From Oscillospiraceae bacterium (GTDB lineage Bacteria > Bacillota > Clostridia > Oscillospirales > Oscillospiraceae), in the NCBI GenBank assembly GCA_029009035.1, contig JAQXJQ010000064.1, positions 1 through 6,987 on the forward strand: 6,987 bases of DNA, written 5' to 3'. Made by a program: the position numbers and the translations under genes. The notes below the pieces were generated by a model. The model saw only the letters and a program-made list of their open reading frames with translations, was not told the origin of the DNA and ran no database searches. This document shows positions 1-5,756 of the stretch, piece after piece. Each line of letters begins with the position of its first letter. The stretch's first letter is position 1.

Positions 1-1
1 G

Positions 2-358
2 CCCGAGGTGACCGAGAACCCTGACGGTTCTACCACCGAAACAGTCACCAACAAGGACGGCTCCGTGACGGAGACCACCACCTCCAAGCCCGTCACCGAC
101 GAGGCGGGCAACACCACCACGACCACCACCGAGACCGTCACCAACCAGGACGGCTCCACCGTGGAGACCGTCACCGAGACCGTAAAGGCCGCGGACGGCG
201 CCACCACCGAGACCAAGACCGAGGTCAAGACCGCCGCGGACGGCGCCGCCACCACCACCGAGACCGTGAAGGCCACCGACGCTGCCGGTACCACCGCCAC
301 CGCCGAGACCAAGACCGTCACCGCTGCCGACGGCGCCACCGCCTCTGTGGAGACCGCT
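2..358 (+). repeat. Degenerate Thr-rich coding repeats (DG[S/A]-x-x-ET type)
   Basis: The coding region carries a recurring unit built on Asp-Gly-Ser/Ala followed two residues later by Glu-Thr, then Val/Lys-Thr. DG pairs fall at residues 6, 17, 48, 63, 78 and 108 (numbered from the GTG at position 8), with related DEAG and DAAG variants at 31 and 91. Spacing is mostly 11-17 residues. At DNA level the 15-mer at 188-202 recurs exactly at 233-247, a 45-bp period (15 codons), and a close relative lies at 323-337. This looks like tandem duplication followed by drift. The likely role is an extended, possibly glycosylated, wall-spanning stalk; that role is inference. Confidence 0.8.
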
Positions 359-1231
359 GTGGTGGCTACCATCTCCACCAAGGCCGTCACCGAGGCCGCC
401 GCTGAGCACAATGTCCCCATCACCCTGCCCGTCAGCGTTGTGGCGCCCAAGGCGGGCGACGCCGCCAGCACCGTGGTCACCGTGGCCCTCCCGGAGGCCG
501 CTGCTGCTGAGAGCACTGTGAAGGTCGAGGTCCCCGTGTCGAATATGACCCCCGGCACCGTGGCCGTCATCGTCAAGGCGGACGGCACCGAGGAGATCAT
601 GGATACCACCATGGGCAAGAACGGTGCGGTCATCGCCCTGGAGGGCAGCGTCACCGTGAAGATCGTGGACAACAGCAAGCAGTTCAAGGATCTGAACAAT
701 GCCGGCAAGTGGATCACCGATGCCGCCGACTACACCAGCGCCCGCGGCTTCTTCAACGGCACCGGCGACGGCACCACCTTCACTCCCGAGGGCGATGCCA
801 CCCGCGGCGCGTTTATCACCGTGCTGCACCGTATGGCCAAGACCCCCGAGGCCGATGCTGAGAGCAAATTTGAGGACCTGAAGGAAGGCGCTTTCTACAC
901 CGACGCGGTGAAGTGGGCTGCCGCCAACGAGATCGTAATGGGTGGCGACGGCTACATCGGCGCTGATGACAACATCACCCGCGAGCAGATGGTCGTGATG
1001 CTGTACCGCTACGCCGAGCATCTGGGCCTGGATGTGAGCGCCCGCGCAGATATGTCCGAGTACACCGATGCCGATGATATCAGCAGCTGGGCCACGGACG
1101 CCGTGAGCTGGGCCCGTGCCCACGGTCTGATGACCGGCGGCGGCGACGGCCGCATTGCCGCCAAGGACAACACCAACCGCGCACAGATCGCAGCCGTGGT
1201 CATGCGCTTCTGTGAGTTTGTTCTGGATTGA
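2..1231 (+). CDS. Cell-surface protein with Thr-rich repeats and three C-terminal SLH domains (5' end missing)
   Basis: The reading frame is open to the left edge, so the N-terminus and any signal peptide are outside the window; the GTG at position 8 has no visible support as a start. Counting from that GTG, residues 1-117 are a Thr/Glu/Asp-rich degenerate repeat. Residues about 118-222 form a beta-rich, Val-rich linker ending in SVTVKIVDNS, a segment I recall from other clostridial SLH proteins. Three SLH domains follow at about 225-278, 287-340 and 350-404. The usual SLH TRAE motif appears as TRGA (265-268), TREQ (324-327) and NRAQ (390-393), so the third copy has lost the Thr. SLH domains are known to bind secondary cell-wall polymer, so the protein is expected to be exported and anchored non-covalently to the wall. 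The missing part would carry its actual activity, so no enzymatic role can be given. It ends at TGA 1229-1231, just before a terminator. Confidence 0.9.
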   Translation, partial: PEVTENPDGSTTETVTNKDGSVTETTTSKPVTDEAGNTTTTTTETVTNQDGSTVETVTETVKAADGATTETKTEVKTAADGAATTTETVKATDAAGTTATAETKTVTAADGATASVETAVVATISTKAVTEAAAEHNVPITLPVSVVAPKAGDAASTVVTVALPEAAAAESTVKVEVPVSNMTPGTVAVIVKADGTEEIMDTTMGKNGAVIALEGSVTVKIVDNSKQFKDLNNAGKWITDAADYTSARGFFNGTGDGTTFTPEGDATRGAFITVLHRMAKTPEADAESKFEDLKEGAFYTDAVKWAAANEIVMGGDGYIGADDNITREQMVVMLYRYAEHLGLDVSARADMSEYTDADDISSWATDAVSWARAHGLMTGGGDGRIAAKDNTNRAQIAAVVMRFCEFVLD

Positions 1232-1261
1232 TCCCGGCGCAAAGCAGATACATCCACCTGA

Positions 1262-1303
1262 CAGGAGGACAGGGCTTCGGCCCTGTCCTCCTGAGTCTGT
1301 TTC
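1262..1303 (+). terminator. Rho-independent terminator of the SLH protein gene
   Basis: A perfect 14-bp inverted repeat (1262-1275 with 1280-1293) encloses a TTCG loop closed by C-G, the very stable C(UUCG)G tetraloop. It starts 31 bp after the stop codon. The tail (1294 onward, AGTCTGTTTCCC) is only moderately T-rich, but the stem is long and G+C-rich. It separates the surface-protein gene from the permease promoter. Confidence 0.88.
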
Positions 1304-1431
1304 CCTTCCCCGCATCTTGCCTTATCCCCTTTGGGGAGACGGTTTGGGGCAGCGCGGGCCTTTCGACCCTTTCCGTGGATTTTCCACCCTTTTTCCCCCT
1401 TGATTTCCGGCATTATCGGCTTTTTTGCGAA

Positions 1432-1460
1432 TTTACACCCTCTCCGGGGCGTGATATACT
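1432..1460 (+). promoter_or_regulatory. Predicted sigma-A promoter for the purine permease gene
   Basis: The -35 box TTTACA (1432-1437, five of six consensus bases) and the -10 box TATACT (1455-1460, five of six) are separated by exactly 17 bp. The -10 is preceded by TGA at 1452-1454, giving an extended -10 (TGnTATACT). The expected transcription start is about 1467, leaving a leader of only about 25 nt before the ATG at 1492. That leaves no room for a purine riboswitch on a transcript from this promoter. I saw no convincing palindromic operator. Confidence 0.75.
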
Positions 1461-1473
1461 GAACACACTTCGG

Positions 1474-1479
1474 AAGGAG
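1474..1479 (+). promoter_or_regulatory. Ribosome binding site fixing the permease start at 1492
   Basis: AAGGAG at 1474-1479 lies 12 nt before the ATG at 1492, and the purine-rich GAGAGAG that follows may also contribute. The same frame is open back to 1228, but those 88 codons cross the terminator and promoter and have no RBS, so they are not coding. Confidence 0.75.
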
Positions 1480-1491
1480 AGAGAGTATTCT

Positions 1492-2895
1492 ATGAAAAGA
1501 TCACACCAACTGTCTGAGGCAGCCTTCTGTCTGGACGGCAAAATGCCCCTGAAACAGGCGATCCCCCTGGGCCTGCAGCATGTGCTGGCCATGTTCGTGG
1601 GCAACCTGACCCCCCTGCTCATCATCACCGGCGCCTGCGGCCTTGCCGGCGGCGAGTTCGCCGGCCTGCAGCTGCAGCTGCTGCAGAACGCCATGCTGGT
1701 GGCCGGCATCATCACTCTGGTCCAGCTGTTCTCCATCGGCCCCGTGGGCGGCAAGGTTCCCATCATCATGGGCACCTCCTCCGGCTTTATCGGCGTGTTC
1801 AACAGCGTTGCCGCCTCCATGGGCGGCGGTGTCATCGCCTACGGCGCCATCATGGGCGCATCCATCATCGGCGGCCTGTTTGAAAGCGTGCTGGGCTTCT
1901 TCCTCAAGCCTCTGCGCCGCTTCTTCCCCGCTGTGGTCACCGGCACCGTGGTCATGTCCATCGGCCTGAGCCTCATCTCCGTGGGCATCAACTCCTTCGG
2001 CGGCGGCAACAACGCCAAGGACTTCGGCTCCGGGGAAAATCTGCTGCTGGCCATCTTCGTGCTGGTGGTCATCCTGTTCTTCAAGCACGGCACCAAGGGC
2101 TTCACCAGCTCCTCCGCCATCCTGCTGGGCATCGTCTGCGGCTATGCCGCCGCCTTTGTGATGGGTCTGGTGCTCCCCACCACCGCCGCCACCGCGGAGG
2201 GCGTGGAGTTCACCAAGGCATGGGTGCTGAACTGGCAGAAGGTGGCTGACGCCGCCTGGTTCGAGATCCCCAGGCTCATGCCCGTCAAGCCCACCTTTGA
2301 CCTTCGCGCCATCCTGCCGGTGCTCATCATGTTCGTGGTCACCGCCGTGGAGACCGTGGGCGACATCTCCGGCGTGATGGAGGGCGGTCTGGGCCGGGAG
2401 GCCACCGACAAGGAGCTGTCCGGCGGCATCATCTGCGACGGTCTGGGCTCCTCCTTCGCCGCCCTGTTCGGCGTGCTGCCCAACACCTCCTTCAGCCAGA
2501 ATGTGGGTCTGGTGGCCATGACCAAGGTGGTCAACCGCTTCGCCCTGTCCACCGGCGCCGTCTTCCTCATCCTGTGCGGCCTGTGCCCCAAGCTAGGGGC
2601 TATTATCTCCATCATGCCCCAGTCCGTGCTGGGCGGCGCCGCCGTCATGATGTTCTCCTCCATCGTCATCAGCGGCATCCAGCTTATCACCAAGGAGCCT
2701 CTCACCGCCCGCAACCTGTCCATCGTCTCCGTGGCCCTGGGCGTGGGCTACGGCATGGGCGCCAGCCCCAATATCCTCTCCCATGTGCCCCAGGCAGTCC
2801 AGCTCATCTTCGGCGGCTCCGGCATCGTCCCTGCCGCCATCGTGGCCATCGTGCTGAACATCGTGCTGCCCAAGGACAAAAAGGCCGAGCAGTGA
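1492..2895 (+). CDS. NCS2/NAT-family purine permease (xanthine/urate type)
   Basis: 467-residue inner-membrane carrier, about the usual length for nucleobase-ascorbate transporters, which commonly import a nucleobase with a proton. It is strongly hydrophobic, with spans that fit the 14-segment NCS2 fold. The family landmarks are present: the QH motif of segment 1 (Gln29-His30), the segment-8 acid in ETVGDI (Glu287), the segment-9 acid in CDGLGS (Asp316), and the NAT signature Q-N-V-G-L-V-A-M-T-K at 336-345. These match the residues I recall as functional in E. coli XanQ (His31, Glu272, Asp304, Gln324-Asn325). The Gln of the signature favours purines over uracil, where Glu is usual. The last signature position is Lys. 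Xanthine, urate or another oxidised purine is the likeliest substrate, but sequence alone does not decide. It has its own promoter and precedes a cysteine desulfidase gene by 131 bp on the same strand. Confidence 0.92.
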   Translation: MKRSHQLSEAAFCLDGKMPLKQAIPLGLQHVLAMFVGNLTPLLIITGACGLAGGEFAGLQLQLLQNAMLVAGIITLVQLFSIGPVGGKVPIIMGTSSGFIGVFNSVAASMGGGVIAYGAIMGASIIGGLFESVLGFFLKPLRRFFPAVVTGTVVMSIGLSLISVGINSFGGGNNAKDFGSGENLLLAIFVLVVILFFKHGTKGFTSSSAILLGIVCGYAAAFVMGLVLPTTAATAEGVEFTKAWVLNWQKVADAAWFEIPRLMPVKPTFDLRAILPVLIMFVVTAVETVGDISGVMEGGLGREATDKELSGGIICDGLGSSFAALFGVLPNTSFSQNVGLVAMTKVVNRFALSTGAVFLILCGLCPKLGAIISIMPQSVLGGAAVMMFSSIVISGIQLITKEPLTARNLSIVSVALGVGYGMGASPNILSHVPQAVQLIFGGSGIVPAAIVAIVLNIVLPKDKKAEQ

Positions 2896-2921
2896 TCCCC
2901 TGCGCTGTTTTCACCGCACTG

Positions 2922-2964
2922 CGCGTCCACAGGGACGCGGCCGGGGCATAACGCCCTTTGCCGC
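2922..2964 (+). other. Overlapping small hairpins in the permease-desulfidase gap
   Basis: One hairpin has a 7-bp stem, CGCGTCC (2922-2928) with GGACGCG (2933-2939), and a 4-nt loop. A second, nested one uses GCGGC (2937-2941) with GCCGC (2960-2964) and inner GGGC (2944-2947) with GCCC (2953-2956). They share 2937-2939, so both cannot form fully at once. Neither is followed by a proper T-tract, so I do not call a terminator. They could be an mRNA processing or stability element, or chance structure in G+C-rich DNA. Confidence 0.25.
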
Positions 2965-3010
2965 CGGTCCTGTTCCCCTTCCCCGCCCGGCCACCACAAT
3001 TTGTTTTGTC

Positions 3011-3017
3011 AAGGAGG
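3011..3017 (+). promoter_or_regulatory. Strong ribosome binding site for the desulfidase gene
   Basis: AAGGAGG at 3011-3017 lies 9 nt before the ATG at 3027, a near-ideal Shine-Dalgarno. It settles the start at 3027 rather than the TTG at 2958 in the same open frame, which has no RBS and would add 23 residues unlike the family's N-terminus. Confidence 0.88.
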
Positions 3018-3026
3018 CTCCATATC

Positions 3027-4307
3027 ATGGAAAAAAGCTCTGTCACCTATCAGACCTATGTCCGGATCTTGAAGCGGGAGCTGGTGCCTGCCATGGGCTG
3101 CACAGAGCCCATCGCCATCGCCTTCTGTGCCGCCAAAGCCAGAGCTGTTCTGGGGCAGCTGCCCGACAGGATCCACATTGAGGCCAGCGGAAATATCATC
3201 AAGAATGTGAAGAGCGTCATCGTGCCCAACACCGACGGACGCAGCGGCATTGCCGCCGCCGCCGCCATCGGCGTACTGGGCGGAGACGAGGAGGCCCTGC
3301 TGGAGGTCATCTCCCGCGTCCCCGACAGCGTCAGAGCCGCACTGGGAGACTATCTGAACAAAACGGAGATCACCGTCACCCCCGCTGAAAGCGACTGCCT
3401 GCTGGATATCACTGTCCATGTGTATGCCGGCGACGCCTCCGCCGCCGTTCGGGTGGCCAATGAGCACACCAACCTTGTGTACATCGGGAAGGACGGCAAG
3501 GTGCTGCTGGAAAAGGAGGTCGTGGAGCAGACGGAGGAGGACGTCCCCGACTATGACCTGCTCAATGTCAATGACATTCTGGAGTTTGCCTCCGTGTGCG
3601 ATCTGGATGATGTACGGGACACCCTTCGCCGCCAGATCGAGATGAACACCGCCATTTCCGACGAGGGTCTGAAGCACAACTACGGCGCCAACATCGGCAA
3701 AGTGCTGCTCTCCGCTTACGGCGGCGATGTGCGCAACCGGGCCAAGGCAAGGGCGGCCGCAGGCTCCGACGCCCGCATGAACGGCTGCGAGCTTCCGGTG
3801 GTCATCAACTCCGGCAGCGGCAATCAGGGTATCACCGCTTCTGTCCCTGTCATCGAGTATGCCAGAGAGCTGAATTGCGGCGAGGACACTCTGTACCGGG
3901 CCTTGATTATCTCCAATCTGGTGACCCTGCAGGAAAAAAACGGCATTGGCCGGCTGTCCGCCTACTGCGGCGCCGTCAGCGCCGGCGCGGGAACGGGGGC
4001 CGGCATCGCCTACCTGTGCGGCGGCGGTAAGGACGAGATCGCCCACACCATTGTCAACGCTCTGGCCATCACCTCCGGCATCGTGTGCGACGGCGCCAAG
4101 TCCAGCTGTGCGGCCAAGATCGCCGCCGCGGTGGACGCGGGTATCCTCGGCTACGAGATGTACCGGCAGGGCCAGCAGTTCTATGCCGGCGACGGCCTGG
4201 TGCTCAAGGGCGTGGACAACACCATCCGCAACTTTGGCCGTCTGGGCAAGGTGGGCATGCGGGAGACCGACCGGGAGATCATCCGGATGATGACCGAGAC
4301 CTGCTGA
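3027..4307 (+). CDS. cyuA: L-cysteine desulfidase, CyuA/YhaM (UPF0597) family
   Basis: 426-residue cytoplasmic enzyme resembling E. coli CyuA (YhaM) along its whole length, including GCTEPIA near the N-terminus, EHTN (146-149), SDARM (247-251), the GSGNQGITA block (263-271), SAYCGA (311-316) and the C-terminal CDGAKSSC block (354-361). The family is known to split L-cysteine into pyruvate, ammonia and sulfide with a [4Fe-4S] cluster and no PLP. Here Cys25 and Cys314, Cys354 and Cys361 are the conserved positions. The 40- and 7-residue spacings agree with the cluster cysteines I recall for Methanocaldococcus jannaschii desulfidase (282, 322, 329), where Cys25 was proposed as the base. The family is related to Fe-S L-serine dehydratases, so serine or another beta-substituted amino acid is a possible alternative substrate. 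In E. coli the partner gene encodes a cysteine importer; here the upstream neighbour is a purine permease. No separate promoter is evident, so co-transcription with the permease is likely. Confidence 0.9.
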   Translation: MEKSSVTYQTYVRILKRELVPAMGCTEPIAIAFCAAKARAVLGQLPDRIHIEASGNIIKNVKSVIVPNTDGRSGIAAAAAIGVLGGDEEALLEVISRVPDSVRAALGDYLNKTEITVTPAESDCLLDITVHVYAGDASAAVRVANEHTNLVYIGKDGKVLLEKEVVEQTEEDVPDYDLLNVNDILEFASVCDLDDVRDTLRRQIEMNTAISDEGLKHNYGANIGKVLLSAYGGDVRNRAKARAAAGSDARMNGCELPVVINSGSGNQGITASVPVIEYARELNCGEDTLYRALIISNLVTLQEKNGIGRLSAYCGAVSAGAGTGAGIAYLCGGGKDEIAHTIVNALAITSGIVCDGAKSSCAAKIAAAVDAGILGYEMYRQGQQFYAGDGLVLKGVDNTIRNFGRLGKVGMRETDREIIRMMTETC

Positions 4308-4310
4308 AAC

Positions 4311-4367
4311 GAAGAAGGGTATGCTGCAGAACGAAAGCTCTGCAGCAGACCTTCTTCTTTTATTTGA
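4311..4367 (+). terminator. Rho-independent terminator between the convergent units
   Basis: The outer stem GAAGAAGG (4311-4318) pairs with CCTTCTTC (4350-4357), and the inner stem TGCTGCAGA (4322-4330) with TCTGCAGCA (4339-4347). A small asymmetric internal loop separates them, and the tip can close as C(GAAA)G (4332-4337), a GNRA tetraloop. TTTTATTTGATT follows, giving a strong + strand terminator 3 nt after the desulfidase stop. Read from the - strand the hairpin begins about 10 nt past the YfcC-type stop, but its tail (GTTTCAGC) is poor, so it terminates that strand less convincingly. Confidence 0.88.
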
Positions 4368-5753
4368 TTAGCAGTACCCCACCGCAAGGCCAAAGAGAAG
4401 CAGGCCGGAGGTCAGCAGGAGATTGAGAAGCTGGAAGCGGACGCTCCAGCGGAACCAGTCCCCGTAGCCCACATCAGCCAGCCCCAGAGAGATGAGCAGG
4501 GCGGCGTTGGTGGGATAGAGGACATTGGAAAAGCCGTCACCGAAGGCAAAGGCCAGCACGCACAGCTGGGCGGGAATGCCGAACTGCTGCGCAAGGGGGA
4601 CGATGAGAGGAATGAGCATGAAGGCCTTGGCCGAACCGGAGCCGATAAAGAAATTCATCACCAGCACAATGAGGTAGACAAAGAGGATGACCGCCCACCG
4701 GGGCATCACGGATGCCAGCCCCACCGCGCCGTTCAGCACCGTATCCAGCACATTGGCTGTCTCCAGCGTATACTTGATGGAGGCGGCCATCAGGATCATC
4801 ACCACCGCGGGGCAAATGCTTCCCATGCCCCGCACAAAGGAGGATGCCAGCTTTTTGCCCCCCATACCGGAAACCAGAGGGGCCGCAATGCCCGCCGCCA
4901 GAAACATCACCGCAACGATGATCATGGTGAAGTCCTGCAGGAAGGTCAGCACACCGGAGAGCAGCACGATCACAAGGCCCGTGCCGATGATGATCCCGAA
5001 GCAGGTCAGCCCCCGGTCCATCGCCCTGTCCGGTTGAAAGGTATCCGTTCGCAGGTCGGAGAGGGGCTTCTCCACCCGCTTCGCGTGAGCGCGGACAAAG
5101 AGCCACAGCAGGCCGTAGATCAGCGCGAAGCCCACCGCCCGCAGCCAGATGCCGGAAAACATGGAAAGTCCCGCCAGCTCCTGGGCCACACCCACCGTGA
5201 AGGGGTTGCACACGCCGGAGGCAAACCCGCAGCCCACCGCCAGCAGGCTCATGCCCATGCCCGTAAGGCGGTCCCATCCCAGAGACAGGCTGAGGGCCAC
5301 CACAATGGGCACCAGCGGCACGCACTCCTCAAAAGACCCGATCATGGCGCCCATCGCCATGAAGAACAGCAAAATGACCGCCAGAAGCCGATAGCGAGCA
5401 TTGCCAAACCGAAAGGTGATCTTGTCCAACATATAGCTCATCAGCCCGTGCTCCCCCAGGGCGTTGAACACACCGCCGATGACCAGCAAAAATACGATCA
5501 CCGCGATCAGCGTGCCGCTCCCCGGAGCCGCCAGCACCAGCACCGGCGAAAGGAGCCATTTCCAGAAGGGGAGGCCTCCGGGAACGGCATGATAGCTGCC
5601 CTCGATCAGCTCCCCGCCCTCCGTGCGGAGGAATGCTCCGCCGGGGATGAGGAAGGTCAGAACATAGGATACCACCATCAGCGCAAAAATAACGAAAATC
5701 GCCGTCAGGAAGGATTTGACGCCGATATTCAGCCCTTCATTCTTTTTCTCCAT
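4368..5753 (-). CDS. YfcC-family (DcuC-like) inner-membrane carrier
   Basis: 461-residue multi-pass membrane protein with roughly 11-13 hydrophobic spans (for example 15-36, 80-98, 122-139, 203-221, 250-270, 352-370, 442-460). Family marks are the repeated half-membrane motifs of the ion-transporter superfamily: MIGSFEECVPL (137-147) with GVCNPFTVGVAQ (180-191) in the first half, and GSGSAKAFMLIPL (371-383) with FGDGFSNVLYPTNAALL (404-420) in the second. The YfcC/DcuC group is annotated as a basic amino acid or C4-dicarboxylate carrier, mostly by homology, so the substrate is open. The start ATG lies 3 nt after the stop of the M20 peptidase gene. Its only Shine-Dalgarno candidate, GAAAGAAG, lies inside the end of that gene and is weak, so translational coupling is likely. 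The context suggests it moves the peptidase's substrate or product. The stop TAA abuts the shared terminator. Confidence 0.85.
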   Translation of the reverse strand: MEKKNEGLNIGVKSFLTAIFVIFALMVVSYVLTFLIPGGAFLRTEGGELIEGSYHAVPGGLPFWKWLLSPVLVLAAPGSGTLIAVIVFLLVIGGVFNALGEHGLMSYMLDKITFRFGNARYRLLAVILLFFMAMGAMIGSFEECVPLVPIVVALSLSLGWDRLTGMGMSLLAVGCGFASGVCNPFTVGVAQELAGLSMFSGIWLRAVGFALIYGLLWLFVRAHAKRVEKPLSDLRTDTFQPDRAMDRGLTCFGIIIGTGLVIVLLSGVLTFLQDFTMIIVAVMFLAAGIAAPLVSGMGGKKLASSFVRGMGSICPAVVMILMAASIKYTLETANVLDTVLNGAVGLASVMPRWAVILFVYLIVLVMNFFIGSGSAKAFMLIPLIVPLAQQFGIPAQLCVLAFAFGDGFSNVLYPTNAALLISLGLADVGYGDWFRWSVRFQLLNLLLTSGLLLFGLAVGYC

Positions 5754-5756
5754 GTG

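Noticed and set aside
1325..1397. Two small hairpins (TCCCC-TTT-GGGGA at 1325-1337 and GTGGA-TTT-TCCAC at 1375-1387, the latter followed by CCTTTTT)
   Set aside because: Stems of only 5 bp, a few dozen bases beyond a much stronger terminator. They could be chance or a back-up terminator; too weak to call.
1228..1491. An 88-codon upstream extension of the permease frame
   Set aside because: It runs through the terminator hairpin and promoter, reads as non-conserved sequence, and has no RBS; the start at 1492 has one.
1232..1491. A purine riboswitch upstream of the permease
   Set aside because: No three-way-junction pattern with the conserved core could be found by eye, and the predicted transcription start lies too close to the ATG.
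2971..3000. A possible promoter before the desulfidase gene (TGTTCC, then CACAAT)
   Set aside because: Both boxes are poor matches, and the implied start would be only a few bases before the RBS; co-transcription from the permease promoter is simpler.
3009..4046. A 345-codon open frame on the - strand, antisense to the desulfidase gene
   Set aside because: Low-complexity Gly/Ala/Val/Asp/His composition typical of the complement of a G+C-rich gene, opposite an unmistakable CyuA-family protein.
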